Below, one piece after another: positions 36,801 to 48,662 of a stretch of 64,000 bases of DNA. The stretch is from NCBI GenBank assembly GCA_033239005.1, contig BSQZ01000106.1, positions 1,539,001 through 1,603,000 on the forward strand. The letters are read 5' to 3'. The notes beneath the pieces are model-generated. The model had not been told where the DNA came from, did no database searches, and worked only from the letters and a program-made list of their open reading frames with translations. Source of the DNA: Lamellibrachia satsuma. Lineage: Eukaryota; Annelida; Polychaeta; Sabellida; Siboglinidae. Numbering within the stretch: the stretch's first letter is position 1; each line of letters begins with the position of its first letter. The translations under genes and the position numbers were made by a program.

Positions 36801-39800
36801 CCACATTCTTTCAGGCGTTCTTCATAACTAAGGTCTCTAAGTTCTGGAATCGTTTTAGTTGCTCTCCTTTGTATGCGTTCAAGCGTATCTATATCCTTCT
36901 TACGATATGGTCTGCATGCTTGTATACAGTATTCTAAATGAGGTCTAACTATTGCTTTATAAAGAGGTATAATTAACTTTTTTCCCTTGTATGTTATGTT
37001 TCTTCTAATCAATCCAAGAATTTGATTACCCTTTGAAGCTGCAATACCATCATCATCATCTAGTCGTCCTGAGGACGGGTTCCATAGAAGTAGTTCATGA
37101 TACTTCTCCACTGGTGTCTGTCCTGCATACCTTTTCCAAGTTCAGTAAGTTGTTCATGATACTTCTCCACTGGTGTCTGTCCTGCATACCTTTTCCAAGT
37201 TCAGTAAGTTGTTCATGATACTTCTCCACTGGTGTCTGTCCTGCATACCTTTTCCAAGTTCAGTAAGTTGTTCATGATGCTTCTCCACTGGTGTCTGTCC
37301 TGCATACCTTTTCCAAGTTCAGTAAGTTTTATCCCAAATTCAGACACAAATAGTTTTGGATAGGTTAAGTCTGGTCTCCCTGGTTTTCTCTGTCCAGGCT
37401 TTCGTTTCCAAATAACCTGCTCTCATGTCACTTCTTTACTTCTGGAACAGTCACCTGCAAATTGGGTCTGTCTCCGACTGATTGTCTCTACGATCTTTGG
37501 TGTTTCCCTCTATAATTCTGTATTTTGTATATGCCAGTTTCATTTAATTATTTTTTAATAACTAATTGTATTAAATAATTAGGAGGTGTTTAATCGATAT
37601 ATTAAGCCTGTATTAGCAACACCACCCATGTGGAATATTGACAAACTCCATATTGTGCTAAAGATTGGTGATGATGTTAAAGCACTTCCTTCCTCCCTTA
37701 TGGAAAATAAATAAAGCTGTCTAATCCTAACATTTGCTAAATTTGCGGTTGAGATGGAGGGCAGTTAATAAGTTGAACCAATGGTAAAGCATATTGGGTA
37801 TTTAGGCAAACACAGGGCCTCTAGTGATGGCGTTTGAAATTGGAGTATAAATACCCTTGAGGAGAGATTACAAGGGGCCAGCACAAGCTACATTTTTAGA
37901 CATCCAAATTATCAGTAAGGGTGGTCCTGGCATGCTATATCTGATTTACCGTTCAAACCAAAAATTCCGATTTTACAAGTCAAGTCTTCGAGACATTAAG
38001 TGTTTATATGTTTTTCAGTGATGTTTACATTCACTGCTTTTCTTTATGTTTACGTGATATTTATCTTCACTGTTTTTCCATTGGTACTTGCTCGAGCACG
38101 TACAAGTTCAATCATAAATCTTGACATGGCGAGCGAAAAGAAGGCCGACAGTTAAAACACATCTACATCTGTGAAAAATGCCTCTGAAGAGCATATGGCC
38201 CTGAAAAAGATAATTAGAGGCGTCTGCACGTATGTTACAACTTGGTGTGTCCAGGAGATGTGGAGCGCTAACTTAGTTGTTTGTAGCATCCATACAATCA
38301 GTCCTGCATACTGTAGGTGATCATAGTCATTTAATGTTGAGTCAGAAAACTGTGGGTGCCTGACCAGTGATTGTGTCTCATGCAACCACAGATGGCTACC
38401 TTTCCTCATTACCATGTTGATTGATTCGACAATGTACCAGTACTGTTCAATGTTATTCAATGCAATTACAAATATAAAGTAGATAAACTACTTATATATT
38501 ATTGCTTGAGCAAGTATTAACATACAATTTCTTCAGTTTCTTAAAGAATGCATTAATGATAATACATTACATACCTGACGTCGTATTAAAACTCCCTCCT
38601 CAATGGATTTAGACCATCACAGATTAGGTTTGTTGATGGTCAAGTCTGTAGTGTATGAATACATAGTTTAGTGCCGTGCACAGTCGGTTTAATAAAAGAG
38701 TACATTCTTTTGTTAAAATCATTGAAACAAATTGACTTTGATCGTTATATTGGGTAACTTGCGAAAATGTGAATAGCTTTATGTAGTATATAAAGCCAGA
38801 CCACTTTTGCCCTTTTCTGACAAATTTTTGTCGGACCCAGTAATTAATATTCCAGTAATATTAAAAGCTGAAAAGTTACTGGTGTTAAAATATAAAAGTA
38901 TGCAGTGGGGAAATGTACTTCTGACATTAAAGGATATTTAAAACATCTTTAAAATCACAAATAAGGTATAAAAACCATGAATTAAAATATTAAGACAAAT
39001 TGAACTGTAAAAGGGAGATGACAGAAGAAATTAAAAAACAGAACTTAATGTCTGGAAAAAGAAAGACACCATTTCAAAAGGATCTACTATCCATGGTACC
39101 ACCTATGTTTACGAGAATCAATTGATATATCGGCTAAATAAAATTTATCTTAGGTTCACTCTGAGATTTCTTTACACATTTTGCAGGAATAATTGCCTAA
39201 CCAGTTGCATTGTTAGATGTAAAAACAAGAAAACTACTGAATCATATATAATTCTCTGCAATCCGCCTGGCTACATAGCAATCACAACATGAATGCCAGT
39301 TGAATTGTGAACTGATTGACATTTTGGTAACTTAGCAGTTGCTATAATTGGCAATCAATTCCCCCAGTAGTGGGACGTATCATAACCACTTCTGGCTCAG
39401 AAAAAGAAAGGCATTCCATCTGTCATCTTGTCACTAGATATGAGGTTATTTAATTTTTCATCATTGAAGTAGACTTGAAAAAGTTATGATAGGGTCCATT
39501 ATTTTTACCAAGAGCATAGCTCTGTGGTAATTTTGCCAGTAGTTATGACTGTACTAGATGTCAGCAATGTGTTAGGCAGCCGACATTCTGGAAAAACCTC
39601 TAGCATTAATCATATACAGGAATTCCAGTGGGTCTTTCCTTCCTATCTGAGCTATTTATAGCTGTTTTCCTGCCAGCCAGTGGGCTTATGAAACATCTGG
39701 TGTCAGTGCTGTCCAAGTACTTGGGAGTGTTGCAGTCTCCCTGAGAGGCTTAGGAGAAGTCTTTCCAGGTAAGACGATTCTGGAAAACTTATGGCCACGG

Positions 39801-42800
39801 AATGTTGGCATTTGGCTTACAAGCAGAATTGATAAATGCTGCAAAATTGTGTGGAATTGTGTAGGATTTGTGTAGGATTTGTGTATGATGGTTGAACATC
39901 AGAACATGTGATATTATGGAATGTACATTACAAGCGATGCATGTACGTAGTATGTAGGAAAAAATAAAACTATACAGAATTGTGGGCAAACAATTTAGAG
40001 AATGATAAAGGTCGATTTTTCAGCTGAGATTTACATAAATGGGTGTGAGTGTGCACACGCATGTGTGTGTGCATGCACACATGCCTTGTGTGGATTCGCA
40101 TTTCATGTTGTAGTCAACTGTCCTTATTGTAATTGGGCTGTTCTACTACTATTTCATAAGTCTAACTCACCTACCCCTTTTCAATTAATCCACCACTAAC
40201 TCAAGATCATACCTACAAAGGATCAGCATGCAATCATTTTCATCACTGGCCGATTCACGGAAGTGGAAATGAATAGACTCACTTATTGTGTCTGAAGCAG
40301 ATGTCCAAGTCTGGCTATTTTCATAGCAAACACGTTTTTATTGTTATACAATTCAGGCGTACAATACAATCTTCTTCTCTTCCTTTCTCTCTCTCTCCTT
40401 CGGTCTCCCCTCCCTTTTTTCTTTCCCCTACTTATATCCTCCGACACCTCCTATGAAAATTACCCCACCCTGCCTGCCAGTCTCCTCATCCATCACTCCC
40501 CTTCTGGTACAGGACCAGGTAGAATCCATGTGGATGTCCTATAATTCAACTTCCGACCTCTTGAGGCCAAGGAGGGCCCAGGGCAGATATTTTGGTGACA
40601 ACCCATTTACTATGTCCCTCGTGTACATGTCCCTGCACACCAACTGGTTGCTAGCTACAGTTATTTCTCAATCTACCTTCTTTCCATGACTTTTGTACCT
40701 AAAGTATTGTGCAAAGCATGTTACTTTACAATGTATATGCATGTGTGTAGACGTGCTATAAGTGGTTTAACTATTACTAGGATATGTATTATCGGGATAT
40801 CTGTTACTGTTATATACTTGAATATCATTGCTGTAGTTAGATATCAATTAAATAGTTCCTATGGATCTGGAAAGTGCAAATAAAAAAGAAATACCAGTGT
40901 TTTGTTTAAAAAAAATTTTTTTATAAAGTATTATACAGTTGAACCTTGCTTTATGGTCAGCTCGATACTACAACCACCTCACTATTATGGTTACCCCAGG
41001 ACAGTCCTAAATTATTTTCATAACAGTGACCTTAATCAGGTCACTTTGGTCCAATACCGAAGGTGACCTTCATAGTGAGGTTCCAATGTATTAACCTTTA
41101 TCTAATAATCGCTAATTATTTTCACACTAGAATATGCAAACAAACCTGGATTTATATGTAAATCTGCTGTGGTATCAGCAATAGAATACTGCGTATGACA
41201 TAACATAACTTTTTTAAATATCTAATCTATTACTACAAGTACATGTTTTACAAATGTCTGAGATGGAAAAAGGCTATTTGTTCACTGTATCAATACAAAT
41301 TAGATATCAATACAAATTACTATTACCCTGTGCATGGTGTGATCAGTGTGCATCAGTGCGCACATATATTGGTGTTTTCTCCTACATAGGAACTATCTGT
41401 CAGAGAGTGACAGGAAGATTAGCTGCAGCACTTGTGCAAAGTACTGTAGTTGTCAGTTGTATGACCTTGGCACATTAGCAGCTTCACACAGTAGTTGTTT
41501 ATGCAGCCGTTTGGTTGAGGGGGGAGGGGGGGCAGGGGGGAGGGGGAGCTGATATCATTGATCCCTCCATCTAAACACTTACGTTATCATCTTCTTTCGT
41601 CTGTTTATTTCCTATCAGGAGTGGCCACTTGGATACATGATGTCCTGTCCATTGCTTCCTCTTCCACAACGTTTGCCTTAACCTGCTGCATTGTGCTCCA
41701 TTGTATACCTCTTTAAATACTATGAATACAGACTTGTTAATTGGTTGATTTTAACAACGGACATTCAATGATTATACACTGCAGATGGTAAAATGCAGTA
41801 ATACATGCAAATATAAATCTCACTGTTTTCACACTGAAAAATAGTGAGATCTCACTATTTTTAGGACTCATCACTAGGAACCTTGGAAACTGTTTTATAT
41901 GTATGTCTAAATAGCCACATTTGTATTTGTTTATTCCATATGGAATACCAAACTATAATGGCTTCTATGATGATTGGTAAAAATGTGTTTTTACTGGGCT
42001 TTTTTTTAGCAAAGATTTGTTGAAACTGAACAAACAACTTTTAAAAATTGTGGCAAAACTGATATAATCAATAAGGATAATGGTAGTATTCACTCAATGA
42101 ACATGAACATATTTTTCAATAGTTTATTTTTGTCAACAAGCTTAGTAACTTAAGTAAGGTTTGGTTTTTACTGGCAATAACCTGTTTTTGCCAGGACAGT
42201 TGATATTTACTTCCTTATCCTCTTTGCACCCTAGTTGGTGCATAAGGCACCCTAGTTGGTGCGTAAGGCACCCTAGTTGGTGCGTAAGGCACCCTAGTTG
42301 GTGCATAAGGCACCCTTGTTGGTGCGTAAGGCACCCTAGTTGGTGCATAAGGCACTCTTGTTGCTGCGTAAGGCACCCTAGTTGGTGCTTAAGGCACATT
42401 GGTTGGTGCATAAGGCACCCTAGTTGGTGCATAAGGCACCCTAGTTGGTGCATAAGGCATCCTAGTTGGTGCGTAAGGCACCCTAGTTGGTGCATAAGGC
42501 ACCCTAGTTGGTGCGTAAGGCACCCTAGTTGGTGCATAAGGCACCCTAGTTGGTGCGTAAGGCACCCTAGTTGGTGTGTAAGGCACCCTAGTTGGTGCGT
42601 AAGGCACCCTTGTTGGTGCATAAGGCACCCTAGTTGGTGCGTAAGGCACCCTTGTTGGTTCGTAAGGCACCCTGGTTGGTGCGAAAAACACCCTAGTTGG
42701 TGCATAAGGCACCCTTGTTGGTGCGTAAGGCACCCTGGTTGGTGAGTAAGGCACCCTAGTTGGTTCATAAGGCACCCTAGTTGGTGCGTAAGGCACACTG

Positions 42801-45800
42801 GTTGGTTCGTAAGGCACCCTAGTTGGTGCGTAAAGCACCCTAGTTGGTGCATAAGGCACCCTTGTTGGTGCGTAAGGCACCCTGGTTGGTGCGTAAGGCA
42901 CCCTAGTTGGTTCATAAGGCACCCTAGTTGGTGCGTAAGGCACACTGGTTGGTGCATAAGGCACCCTAGTTGGTGCATAAGGCACACTGGTTGGTGCATA
43001 AGGCACCCTAGTTGGTGCATAAGGCACCCTAGTTGGTGTGTAAGGCACCCTAGTTGGTGCGTAAGGCACCCTAGTTGGTGCGTAAGGCACCCTAGTTGGT
43101 GCGTAAGGCACCCTAGTTGGTGCATAAGGCACCCTAGTTGGTGCGTAAGGCACCTTAGTTGGTGCGTAAGGCACCCTGGTTGGTGCGTAAGGCACCCTTG
43201 TTGGTGCATAAGGCACCCTAGTTGGTACATAAGGCACCCTTGTTGGTTCGTAAGGCACCCTGGTTGGTGCGTAAGGCACCCTTGTTGGTGCATAAGGCAC
43301 CCTAGTTGGTACATAAGGCACCCTTGTTGGTTCGTAAGGCACCCTGGTTGGTGCATAAAGCACCCTAGTTGGTGCATAAGGCACCCTTGTTGGTGCGTAA
43401 GGCACCCTGGTTGGTGCGTAAGGCACCCTTGTTGGTGCATAAGGCACCCTAGTTGGTACATAAGGCACCCTTGTTGGTTCGTAAGGCACCCTGGTTGGTG
43501 CATAAAGCACCCTAGTTGGTGCATAAGGCACCCTTGTTGGTGCGTAAGGCACCCTGGTTGGTGCGTAAGGCACCCCAGTTGGTGCATAAGGCACCCTAGT
43601 TGGTGCGTAATGTACCCTAGTTGGTGCATAAGGCACCCTAGTTGGTGCATAACTTACGGTAAGGCACCCTAGTTGGTGCGTAATGCACCCTAGTTGGTGC
43701 GTAAGGCCACTCAGTAACTTCCACCATTTTGTGCTACATTCTCTGTCATCTTCCAAGAATTATCCCCTCTATCCACATCCTTCTCCGTGTTGACTTAGGC
43801 CCTTCAAGGGCCCACCCAGGGCCCACCCAGGTTAGTGCTATTTTTATGTTGTTGTTTTCATCTCTCCTAAAATTGTGTTTTACTGCAGTTTTGCCATTTC
43901 AGGTTTTGACTGAGGGTTTTTAATATGTGATGGCAAAAATCTGCCAAGCTAGATGAGATCAAATGTAAATGTATATGAAGGCCCCTTGGCCCTAGACAGA
44001 TGGCAACAGACTGTGTGTGGATGTTTGTATAACAGTTGGCTACCCACAGGAGGCTGGACCATCCTCACTAGCCAGGGGTAACAGTAGTACTATGGTATCC
44101 TTGGCATATCAACCTGTTGAAACATGGATTTCTCAGTTTATCCCACATCATGTAGGCTGAATCATTTGAACTTCGTCCGACTAGCTGTTTTGGTCGATGT
44201 GTTTCTGGGAAATGAACGTTCCCGCAGCTTACTTCAAAGAGTGTTTTAATGAAATGTGTATCATTACCCGTCCAACCAACGATGCCGGGTCCACAGCCAA
44301 TTAAAGTTAAGTTCCTGTATGTCAGCCTTAAAAATTTGGGCAGAAATTTGAGCTTGTCGTTTCATTGGTTAAGATGTAACAACTGAAAAATCGTGCAGTC
44401 GATCTGCCAGGGGTACTGTTGTACTTGACAGCCCCTGGTTATAGTGCCAGTTGGCTCACAGACAGTAAATAGTTTTCCCTAGGATGTCAGCTAGTTAGGA
44501 TACTGCAGGGCTGACACAGAGGCTGGATATGTGTAACTAATTCCTGGAATCCGAATGCTGGCTGTCTGTCTGGATGTGAAACTTGCTTTGAAAGTCTGGT
44601 GGTTTTAGATGTGAGAAGGCTAAACATTTTGCCAGTTCTATGCAACAGCATTTATTTGCAAATCAAGGTTTTTAGTCACCAATGTTGAAATCAGACAGCA
44701 TAAAAAATGTTGCCACTGTGGAAATCTGTTTACAACTATACATGAGTAGTTGAGAAAAAACGACATTATTTCGTTTAACACACCTTAGTTGTGGGTGCAG
44801 TGTTCAGTAAGGCAAGTCTACATAATTCTACACATCGATAATATATATTCACAATCAGCACAGGTCAGCTGTGGTGTACCATAGTATCTATCTGACCTTT
44901 TGACACCCTTGACCTTAGAGTGAATCCATGACCTTTCCATAATGTCTCAGTCATATCTTATGTCAGCAGACACTGAATGCCAGCATTGATCCAAGGCTTG
45001 AGGAACACAGACAGTGAACCATCAAGTTGCTTGTAACATTGTGCGTGTGTGCTTGCGAGCATGCGTGCGTGCATGCAGAATCTTGACTTAACTGGTTATG
45101 TCTTGACATTGTTCCATGTGAATACTAGTCTTATCATTGTCAAAATCTTGGGATATTTTGTGATATCCTTCACCTTATTTGTATATAAGCAACATTCTTA
45201 TACGTTGGATCCAAATGTGATAAAATAAATCTGCTCTATTGATAACATTATCTATTTATGTTCAGGTTTCCCAGATGAACACCATGTGGCGCCACCACAA
45301 GCGAGAGGATCACTGCGTGACCGCATGCTGAAAGAACCTGACACGCCATCTGGGGGAAGAAGCAGGCAGATCTTTGATTTCGAAGAGAGTCCGATTGGGA
45401 GGTCTCCGTCTCTTGTGAGTCAATGCTTCATATCTCTCATTTTGTTGCTTGTGTGATACAGTGGACTCTGCTGAACAGAAACGCAAATAGCAGATTTAGC
45501 TGCTTAGTTGAATCAAATATATTGGCTGGGATGGAATTTTTCCCAATACCTGCTGTGTTAAAATGCAGTGAACCAGCCGCTTAATAGACTTAAATTGCTC
45601 TGGCCCAAAATGATTCTGTTAACCTGAGTCCACTGTAATCATGTTTCTTTTTTATTGATGGCAGATTGTACCTTAAAAACTGATAGGATCTTTGTTTACA
45701 TGTTGGATAAAGTCTGTCAGAATATGTGTGTTTTTAAATGTGCATACAATATAAAGCTGAATAAGGGTTTTGGAAGCTTCAGTTTCTCATCAAGTTTGCA

Positions 45801-48272
45801 GTCAGCTAAACTTAAAACTTTTAGTATTTTTTCTTGAGTGAGATCATAAAATTTATATTTATTTATTTTTTTAAATATGCCTAACATGAGAGTGATCTTC
45901 TAGTAGTGTATAGATTTCAAAATGTGCAATTTATTTCCAATTCATTGTACATGGTATGTTGATAAAGTTAATTCGGAATGTTTTCACTTTCAGTTTGGTC
46001 GACTGTGGGGTGCGCCATCTTCTATACCACAATTTCCATCACCAAAGGAGAAAGTGGACAAAGGTACGTTATATGACATCACTTCAATGTAGCACCTTGC
46101 ATAAGTGTAATTAAAAGATTTCTTGAATAACATGAACAATACTACTGAAAGGTTAGTGTTAGTTTATTCATGAATATACAATGATTTTTGGAAAAAATAC
46201 ATCAGTGTACATGATGCTAAGCATAGCAGCTGCCCACCCCTCATCCCCACCCTGAGCACCCCGCATCCCCACCCTGAGTACCCTCACCCCCACATTTAAA
46301 TCAATTTCGTTTGGCACCAAACATTGATATTGTCAGATGTCACCTGAATGTCTCTGTCTTTGTGCAGTGTTCTTCAGGTAGTTCACTTGTCCTTTTAAAT
46401 TTAAATCTTTTTTGTAGATTTAGACAGTGAAATAAAAGACGCATCTGAGTTGGACGACATCTTTGCCAAGCAGCCGAAGACGCCTCAGTCTTCTGCGCCA
46501 ATGGAGCCGAGTTATCGACATTCACAGCCCCAGGGCACGTTCAAGAGCGTGTCCGTGTGGACTCGTATCGGAGCAGATGGGGTAGGAATCATCTCGAAAA
46601 ATCTTGGTAGATCAGTGGAATGCACATGCCTTAGGGGTGTTCTCAAAACACTGATGTTCAGTTCTACCAAAACTAGGTTTTATGGGGATGGGGGTTTTAC
46701 GGGATGGGGGTTTTACGGGGATGGGGTTTTACAGGGATGGGGGTTTACGGGGATGGGGGTTTACGGGGATGGGGTTTTACGGGGATGGGGGTTTTACGGG
46801 GATGGGGGGTTTACGGGGATGGGGGTTTTACGGGGATGGGGGTTTTATGGGGATGGGGGTTTATGGGGGTGGGGGTTTATGGGGATGGTGGTTTAGCAAC
46901 TGTTTAATTTAGGTTTATGCATCGATGTATTTATCATAAAAAATTTTTTTTTTCAATTACTAGTGCTCACTTTGAGCACGTGCAGGCAGTTTTGCGTTAT
47001 GATGGTTGAGTATGAATGTTGTGCGGTGGTCACAGCAGGAAGGATGAAGACATTTTTATTTGTATCCACATAAATCAAAGTTTCATGTAAGGGGGTGGGG
47101 GGACTGAAGTTAAATGGCATAAGTTTTGTGTAGTGCGATACATTGATGTTTTGAGATGTAACACCACTTTGTAAACTAAAAAAAATTGGCAGATGTTTGT
47201 ATTTTGTCATTTTCTTTGCACCAGAAAAGTATGGGGGGGTGTGGCAGGGGTCCCAAACTCCCATCTCCGACCTGTTTTGGGGGCAAACCTCCCACCAATT
47301 TTGAGAGTCCACCTCCCACCTTCCACCAATCTCACTGTTTTGGGGGCTAACCTCCCACCAATTTTGAGAGTCCACCTCCCACCAATCTCACCTACCAATT
47401 TTTTAGGACCAGCCTCAAGTATGCTAAATACGCATTGATGAAATATCTCTTCAGGAATGAAACGTCTTGTTATAGAAGGTCGAGGAGCACCGGTCTGTGC
47501 GCGATAATCGTGGCAACGAAGAAGAGGTGGTCACAAAGAAAATCGGTGAGCAGGGATACTGCGTGACAAAGAAACGGGATTCGATGGGAAGAGAGGAGGT
47601 GAAGGAGTCGTACAACAACATGGACGAACGTGAGTGCCACGATGCGGTTTATTTCCTTGCAGCAAAATGGGCGATATTATTTTGTAGCTGGTGCTACTAG
47701 TGCAACATTCACCCTTGTTACCCGGGTACTCGATGAGTGGTTTGAAAGTAGCGCTGCACCATTTTCAATTACTTTGCCTCAAAGCCATTTGTTTAGTCCA
47801 GGTAAATCAAGTTCATTGATGTTCAGATGTTTTGTGCGTGATTTGTGATATACGATTTTGTTAAAACTAAATGATGCGTTTGCACAAATAAGCTTCTTTT
47901 TTTCCGTAAAATGGTTCTAAAACAGGAACAGCAAAACATGGAATTGCAGTAGCAGTTTAAACTTTGTCTCAGGTATAATTAAGGCACATCTATAATATTG
48001 AATATGTTTAAAGAACCAATGACAAAACTCTTAATAATTATTAACTAATTAATTAATTAATTAACTAATTGTTCTGCCTGGTGATTTCTCCCACAGGAGA
48101 CAAGGACAATTTCGAACAACTGTGGAGCATACCTTCAGTGTTGCCTGACCCCCGGAATCGGTCGCCACGACAACAACTGTTCCCATCAGAAGGGGATTCT
48201 TATGACCCACAAACAAGATCCATATTTCACAACCTGTTTGGATTCAGCTTTCCTGGATTTGGGAAGAGTTAG
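33742..48272 (+). CDS. HAX1: HAX1, HCLS1-associated protein X-1 (whole gene, 7 exons)
   Basis: Exons: 33742-33806, 36254-36471, 45266-45414, 45994-46063, 46418-46581, 47476-47629, 48097-48272. All introns are GT/AG, phases agree, and the sum is 996 nt (331 aa plus stop; human 279). HAX1 is an intrinsically disordered, largely mitochondrial anti-apoptotic protein linked to CLPB, HtrA2/PARL and cytoskeletal partners. The start MNFNDIFKSVFGFSGGLF matches the family N-terminus, followed by an acidic Asp-rich box (residues about 24-50), DEMFRHFENMFRSFDELF, the conserved LRDRMLKEPD, a phosphorylatable Ser/Pro-rich middle, FKSVSVWTRIGADG, and a C-terminal NLFGFSFPGFGKS that echoes the vertebrate aromatic end. 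Identification rests on this ordered set of conserved islands, since the rest evolves fast. Confidence 0.9.
34150..35395 (+). pseudogene. CR1-like reverse transcriptase, frameshifted, in HAX1 intron 1
   Basis: RT domain in pieces: NLKIGKSPGPDGIHPRVLKE, then (other frame) NYRPVSLTAVACKVME, then MDLKKAFDTVPHQRLL, GVPQGSVLGPILFILYINDL and IFADDTKIYH with the catalytic Asp pair, then (third frame) CSHVEKDLGILVDD and LVHPTLEYGVVVWSP. Frameshifts lie near 34390 and 35140, with a stop near 34598. No endonuclease domain upstream. It has the same orientation as HAX1. Confidence 0.9.
35490..35690 (+). mobile_element. tRNA-derived SINE, family B (headless)
   Basis: Shares ttttgaaacttgggcaattt, tgtctttcggaagagagccg and ctatgtcagggaagtataag with 31565-31800. 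The tRNA-like head is absent. Confidence 0.65.
36118..36165. repeat. 48-bp inverted repeat just upstream of HAX1 exon 2
   Basis: Arms TACCAGGACATG...GAACATTT and AAATGTT...CATGTCCTGGTA pair with few mismatches. It lies about 90 nt before the exon 2 acceptor and could fold in the pre-mRNA. Confidence 0.8.
36254..36471 (+). CDS. HAX1: HAX1 exon 2 (acidic box)
   Basis: Residues 22-94: GSADDDAGDPMSPP, then the acidic/His stretch DNDDEVPHHFHF and the amphipathic MFRHFENMFRSFDELFRSMG. Acceptor tttattttcag, donor CCAG|gtgtgt, phase 1. Confidence 0.9.
36515..37040 (-). mobile_element. CR1-like C-terminal fragment, open for about 165 codons
   Basis: Minus strand: NQILGLIRRNITYKGKK, then PLYKAIVRPHLEYCIQACRP, RIQRRATKTIPELRDLSYEE and RTINEWNKLSTDCVTASSVN. 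This is the longest intact copy of the dispersed 3' region. 5'-truncated, in HAX1 intron 2. Confidence 0.88.
37090..37330. repeat. 59-bp tandem repeat, 4 copies
   Basis: Unit gttcatgatacttctccact, ggtgtctgtcctgcatacct, tttccaagttcagtaagtt. Copies are nearly identical, implying recent expansion. Directly next to the CR1-like fragment. Confidence 0.93.
37340..38580. other. HAX1 intron 2 segment, nothing recognised
   Basis: About 1.2 kb of non-coding sequence without clear repeats. Confidence 0.4.
38585..38870. mobile_element. Family M element copy
   Basis: Begins aaaactccctcctcaatgga and shares ttttgttaaaatcattgaaa and gatcgttatattgggtaact with 23995-24270. Confidence 0.55.
38880..40930. other. 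HAX1 intron 2 segment, nothing recognised
   Basis: About 2 kb without recognised genes or repeats. A pyrimidine-rich stretch near 40370-40450 is the only compositional feature. Confidence 0.4.
40936..41088. mobile_element. Tc1/mariner-pogo-like MITE with TA flanks
   Basis: Left end cagttgaaccttgctttatg; inverted right end cattggaacctcactatga. Flanked by TA on both sides. The 153-bp size and the 'gaacct' termini fit non-autonomous pogo/Tigger relatives. Confidence 0.65.
41100..42220. other. HAX1 intron 2 segment
   Basis: No gene seen. Holds a short G-rich run near 41515-41550 and a perfect 26-bp palindrome at 41837-41862 (AAAAATAGTGAGA and its complement). Confidence 0.5.
42227..43708. repeat. 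21-bp minisatellite in HAX1 intron 2, about 70 copies
   Basis: Unit caccctagttggtgcataag + g, with common variants at two positions (agt/tgt/ggt and cat/cgt). The 21-bp period keeps several frames on both strands open for hundreds of codons, so the apparent Cys/His/Gln and Arg/Val/Pro/Tyr repeat proteins are not genes. Confidence 0.97.
43710..45260. other. HAX1 intron 2 distal part, nothing recognised
   Basis: About 1.5 kb without convincing features upstream of HAX1 exon 3. Confidence 0.4.
45266..45414 (+). CDS. HAX1: HAX1 exon 3 (LRDRMLKEPD motif)
   Basis: Residues 95-144, containing RGSLRDRMLKEPDTPSGG, the best conserved block of the family. Acceptor tatgttcag, donor TCTCTT|gtgagt, phase 0. 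Confidence 0.92.
45459..45635. mobile_element. 177-bp MITE with TA flanks in HAX1 intron 3
   Basis: Left end CAGTGGACTCTGCTGAACAG; inverted right end CAGTGGACTCAGGTTAACAG. The first ten bases are identical and similarity continues to about 23 bp. TA on both sides (45457-45458 and 45636-45637). The CAGTGGACTC terminus is typical of pogo/Tigger-type mariner relatives. Confidence 0.82.
45994..46063 (+). CDS. HAX1: HAX1 exon 4
   Basis: Residues 145-167, FGRLWGAPSSIPQFPSPKEK. Small linker exon, identified by its splice sites and phase. Donor AAAG|gtacgt. Confidence 0.85.
46418..46581 (+). CDS. HAX1: HAX1 exon 5
   Basis: Residues 168-222, ending FKSVSVWTRIGADG, like the vertebrate FKSISVTKITKPDG block. 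Acceptor ttttttgtag, donor GATGGG|gtagga, phase 0. Confidence 0.9.
46675..46893 (+). repeat. G-rich minisatellite in HAX1 intron 5 (G-quadruplex prone)
   Basis: About 14 imperfect copies of gggggttttacggggat on the coding strand, about 95 nt downstream of the exon 5 donor. Runs of four to five G separated by two to six bases fit the intramolecular G-quadruplex pattern in both the coding strand and the pre-mRNA. Confidence 0.9.
47476..47629 (+). CDS. HAX1: HAX1 exon 6
   Basis: Residues 223-273, KVEEHRSVRDNRGNEEEVVT and onward, matching the vertebrate [20 protein letters not shown] segment. Acceptor gttatag, donor GAAC|gtgagt, phase 1. Confidence 0.9.
47795..47930. mobile_element. Family M fragment in HAX1 intron 6
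   Basis: Contains aagttcattgatgttcagat, then ttttgttaaaactaaatgat, resembling the M family end. Short and diverged. Confidence 0.35.
48097..48272 (+). CDS. HAX1: HAX1 exon 7 (C-terminus, stop)
   Basis: Residues 274-331: DKDNFEQLWSIPSVLP, then IFHNLFGFSFPGFGKS and TAG at 48270-48272. Acceptor ttctcccacag. Confidence 0.9.
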
Positions 48273-48662
48273 TCTGTCTTAGCTGCTGTGGTTCATGCTT
48301 GATTCTGACAGAGATGATATTTTATTAAATGTACATAGTCTGCTGATTGTTAGCATAAAATTATGTTATATAGTTTAAACTGTATCTATTCAAACATTGT
48401 GATAGCCCATATCTGTCTTAAAGAACTAGATTTTTATGGGGCCATTATGTTTAATTAAAATTTTGTTGCTCCCTATTTATCCCTGAAGGGGTGAAGCTGG
48501 CACCGATACTAGTTGTTGATTTCTGTTTTGTTGAATGTTTTGTCCCAGATATCACATTTAATTTACATGTTGAATGACAAGGTCAACATTCATAAACAGG
48601 CAACAGATTATTATGTTTTAATGGTGGTTCATTAAAACACATTTGGGCAGTTGTGATGTTGA

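Noticed and set aside
42142..43756. Open frames of 455-502 codons with Cys/His/Gln or Arg/Val/Pro/Tyr repeats
   Set aside because: They lie wholly in the 21-bp minisatellite inside a HAX1 intron. A period divisible by three keeps any stop-free frame open on both strands. No flanking coding sequence or splice logic supports a protein.
46450..46912. Gly/Met/Phe-rich frames after HAX1 exon 5
   Set aside because: They read through the exon 5 donor into the G-rich minisatellite. The donor, and the phase of exon 6, show the real exon end.
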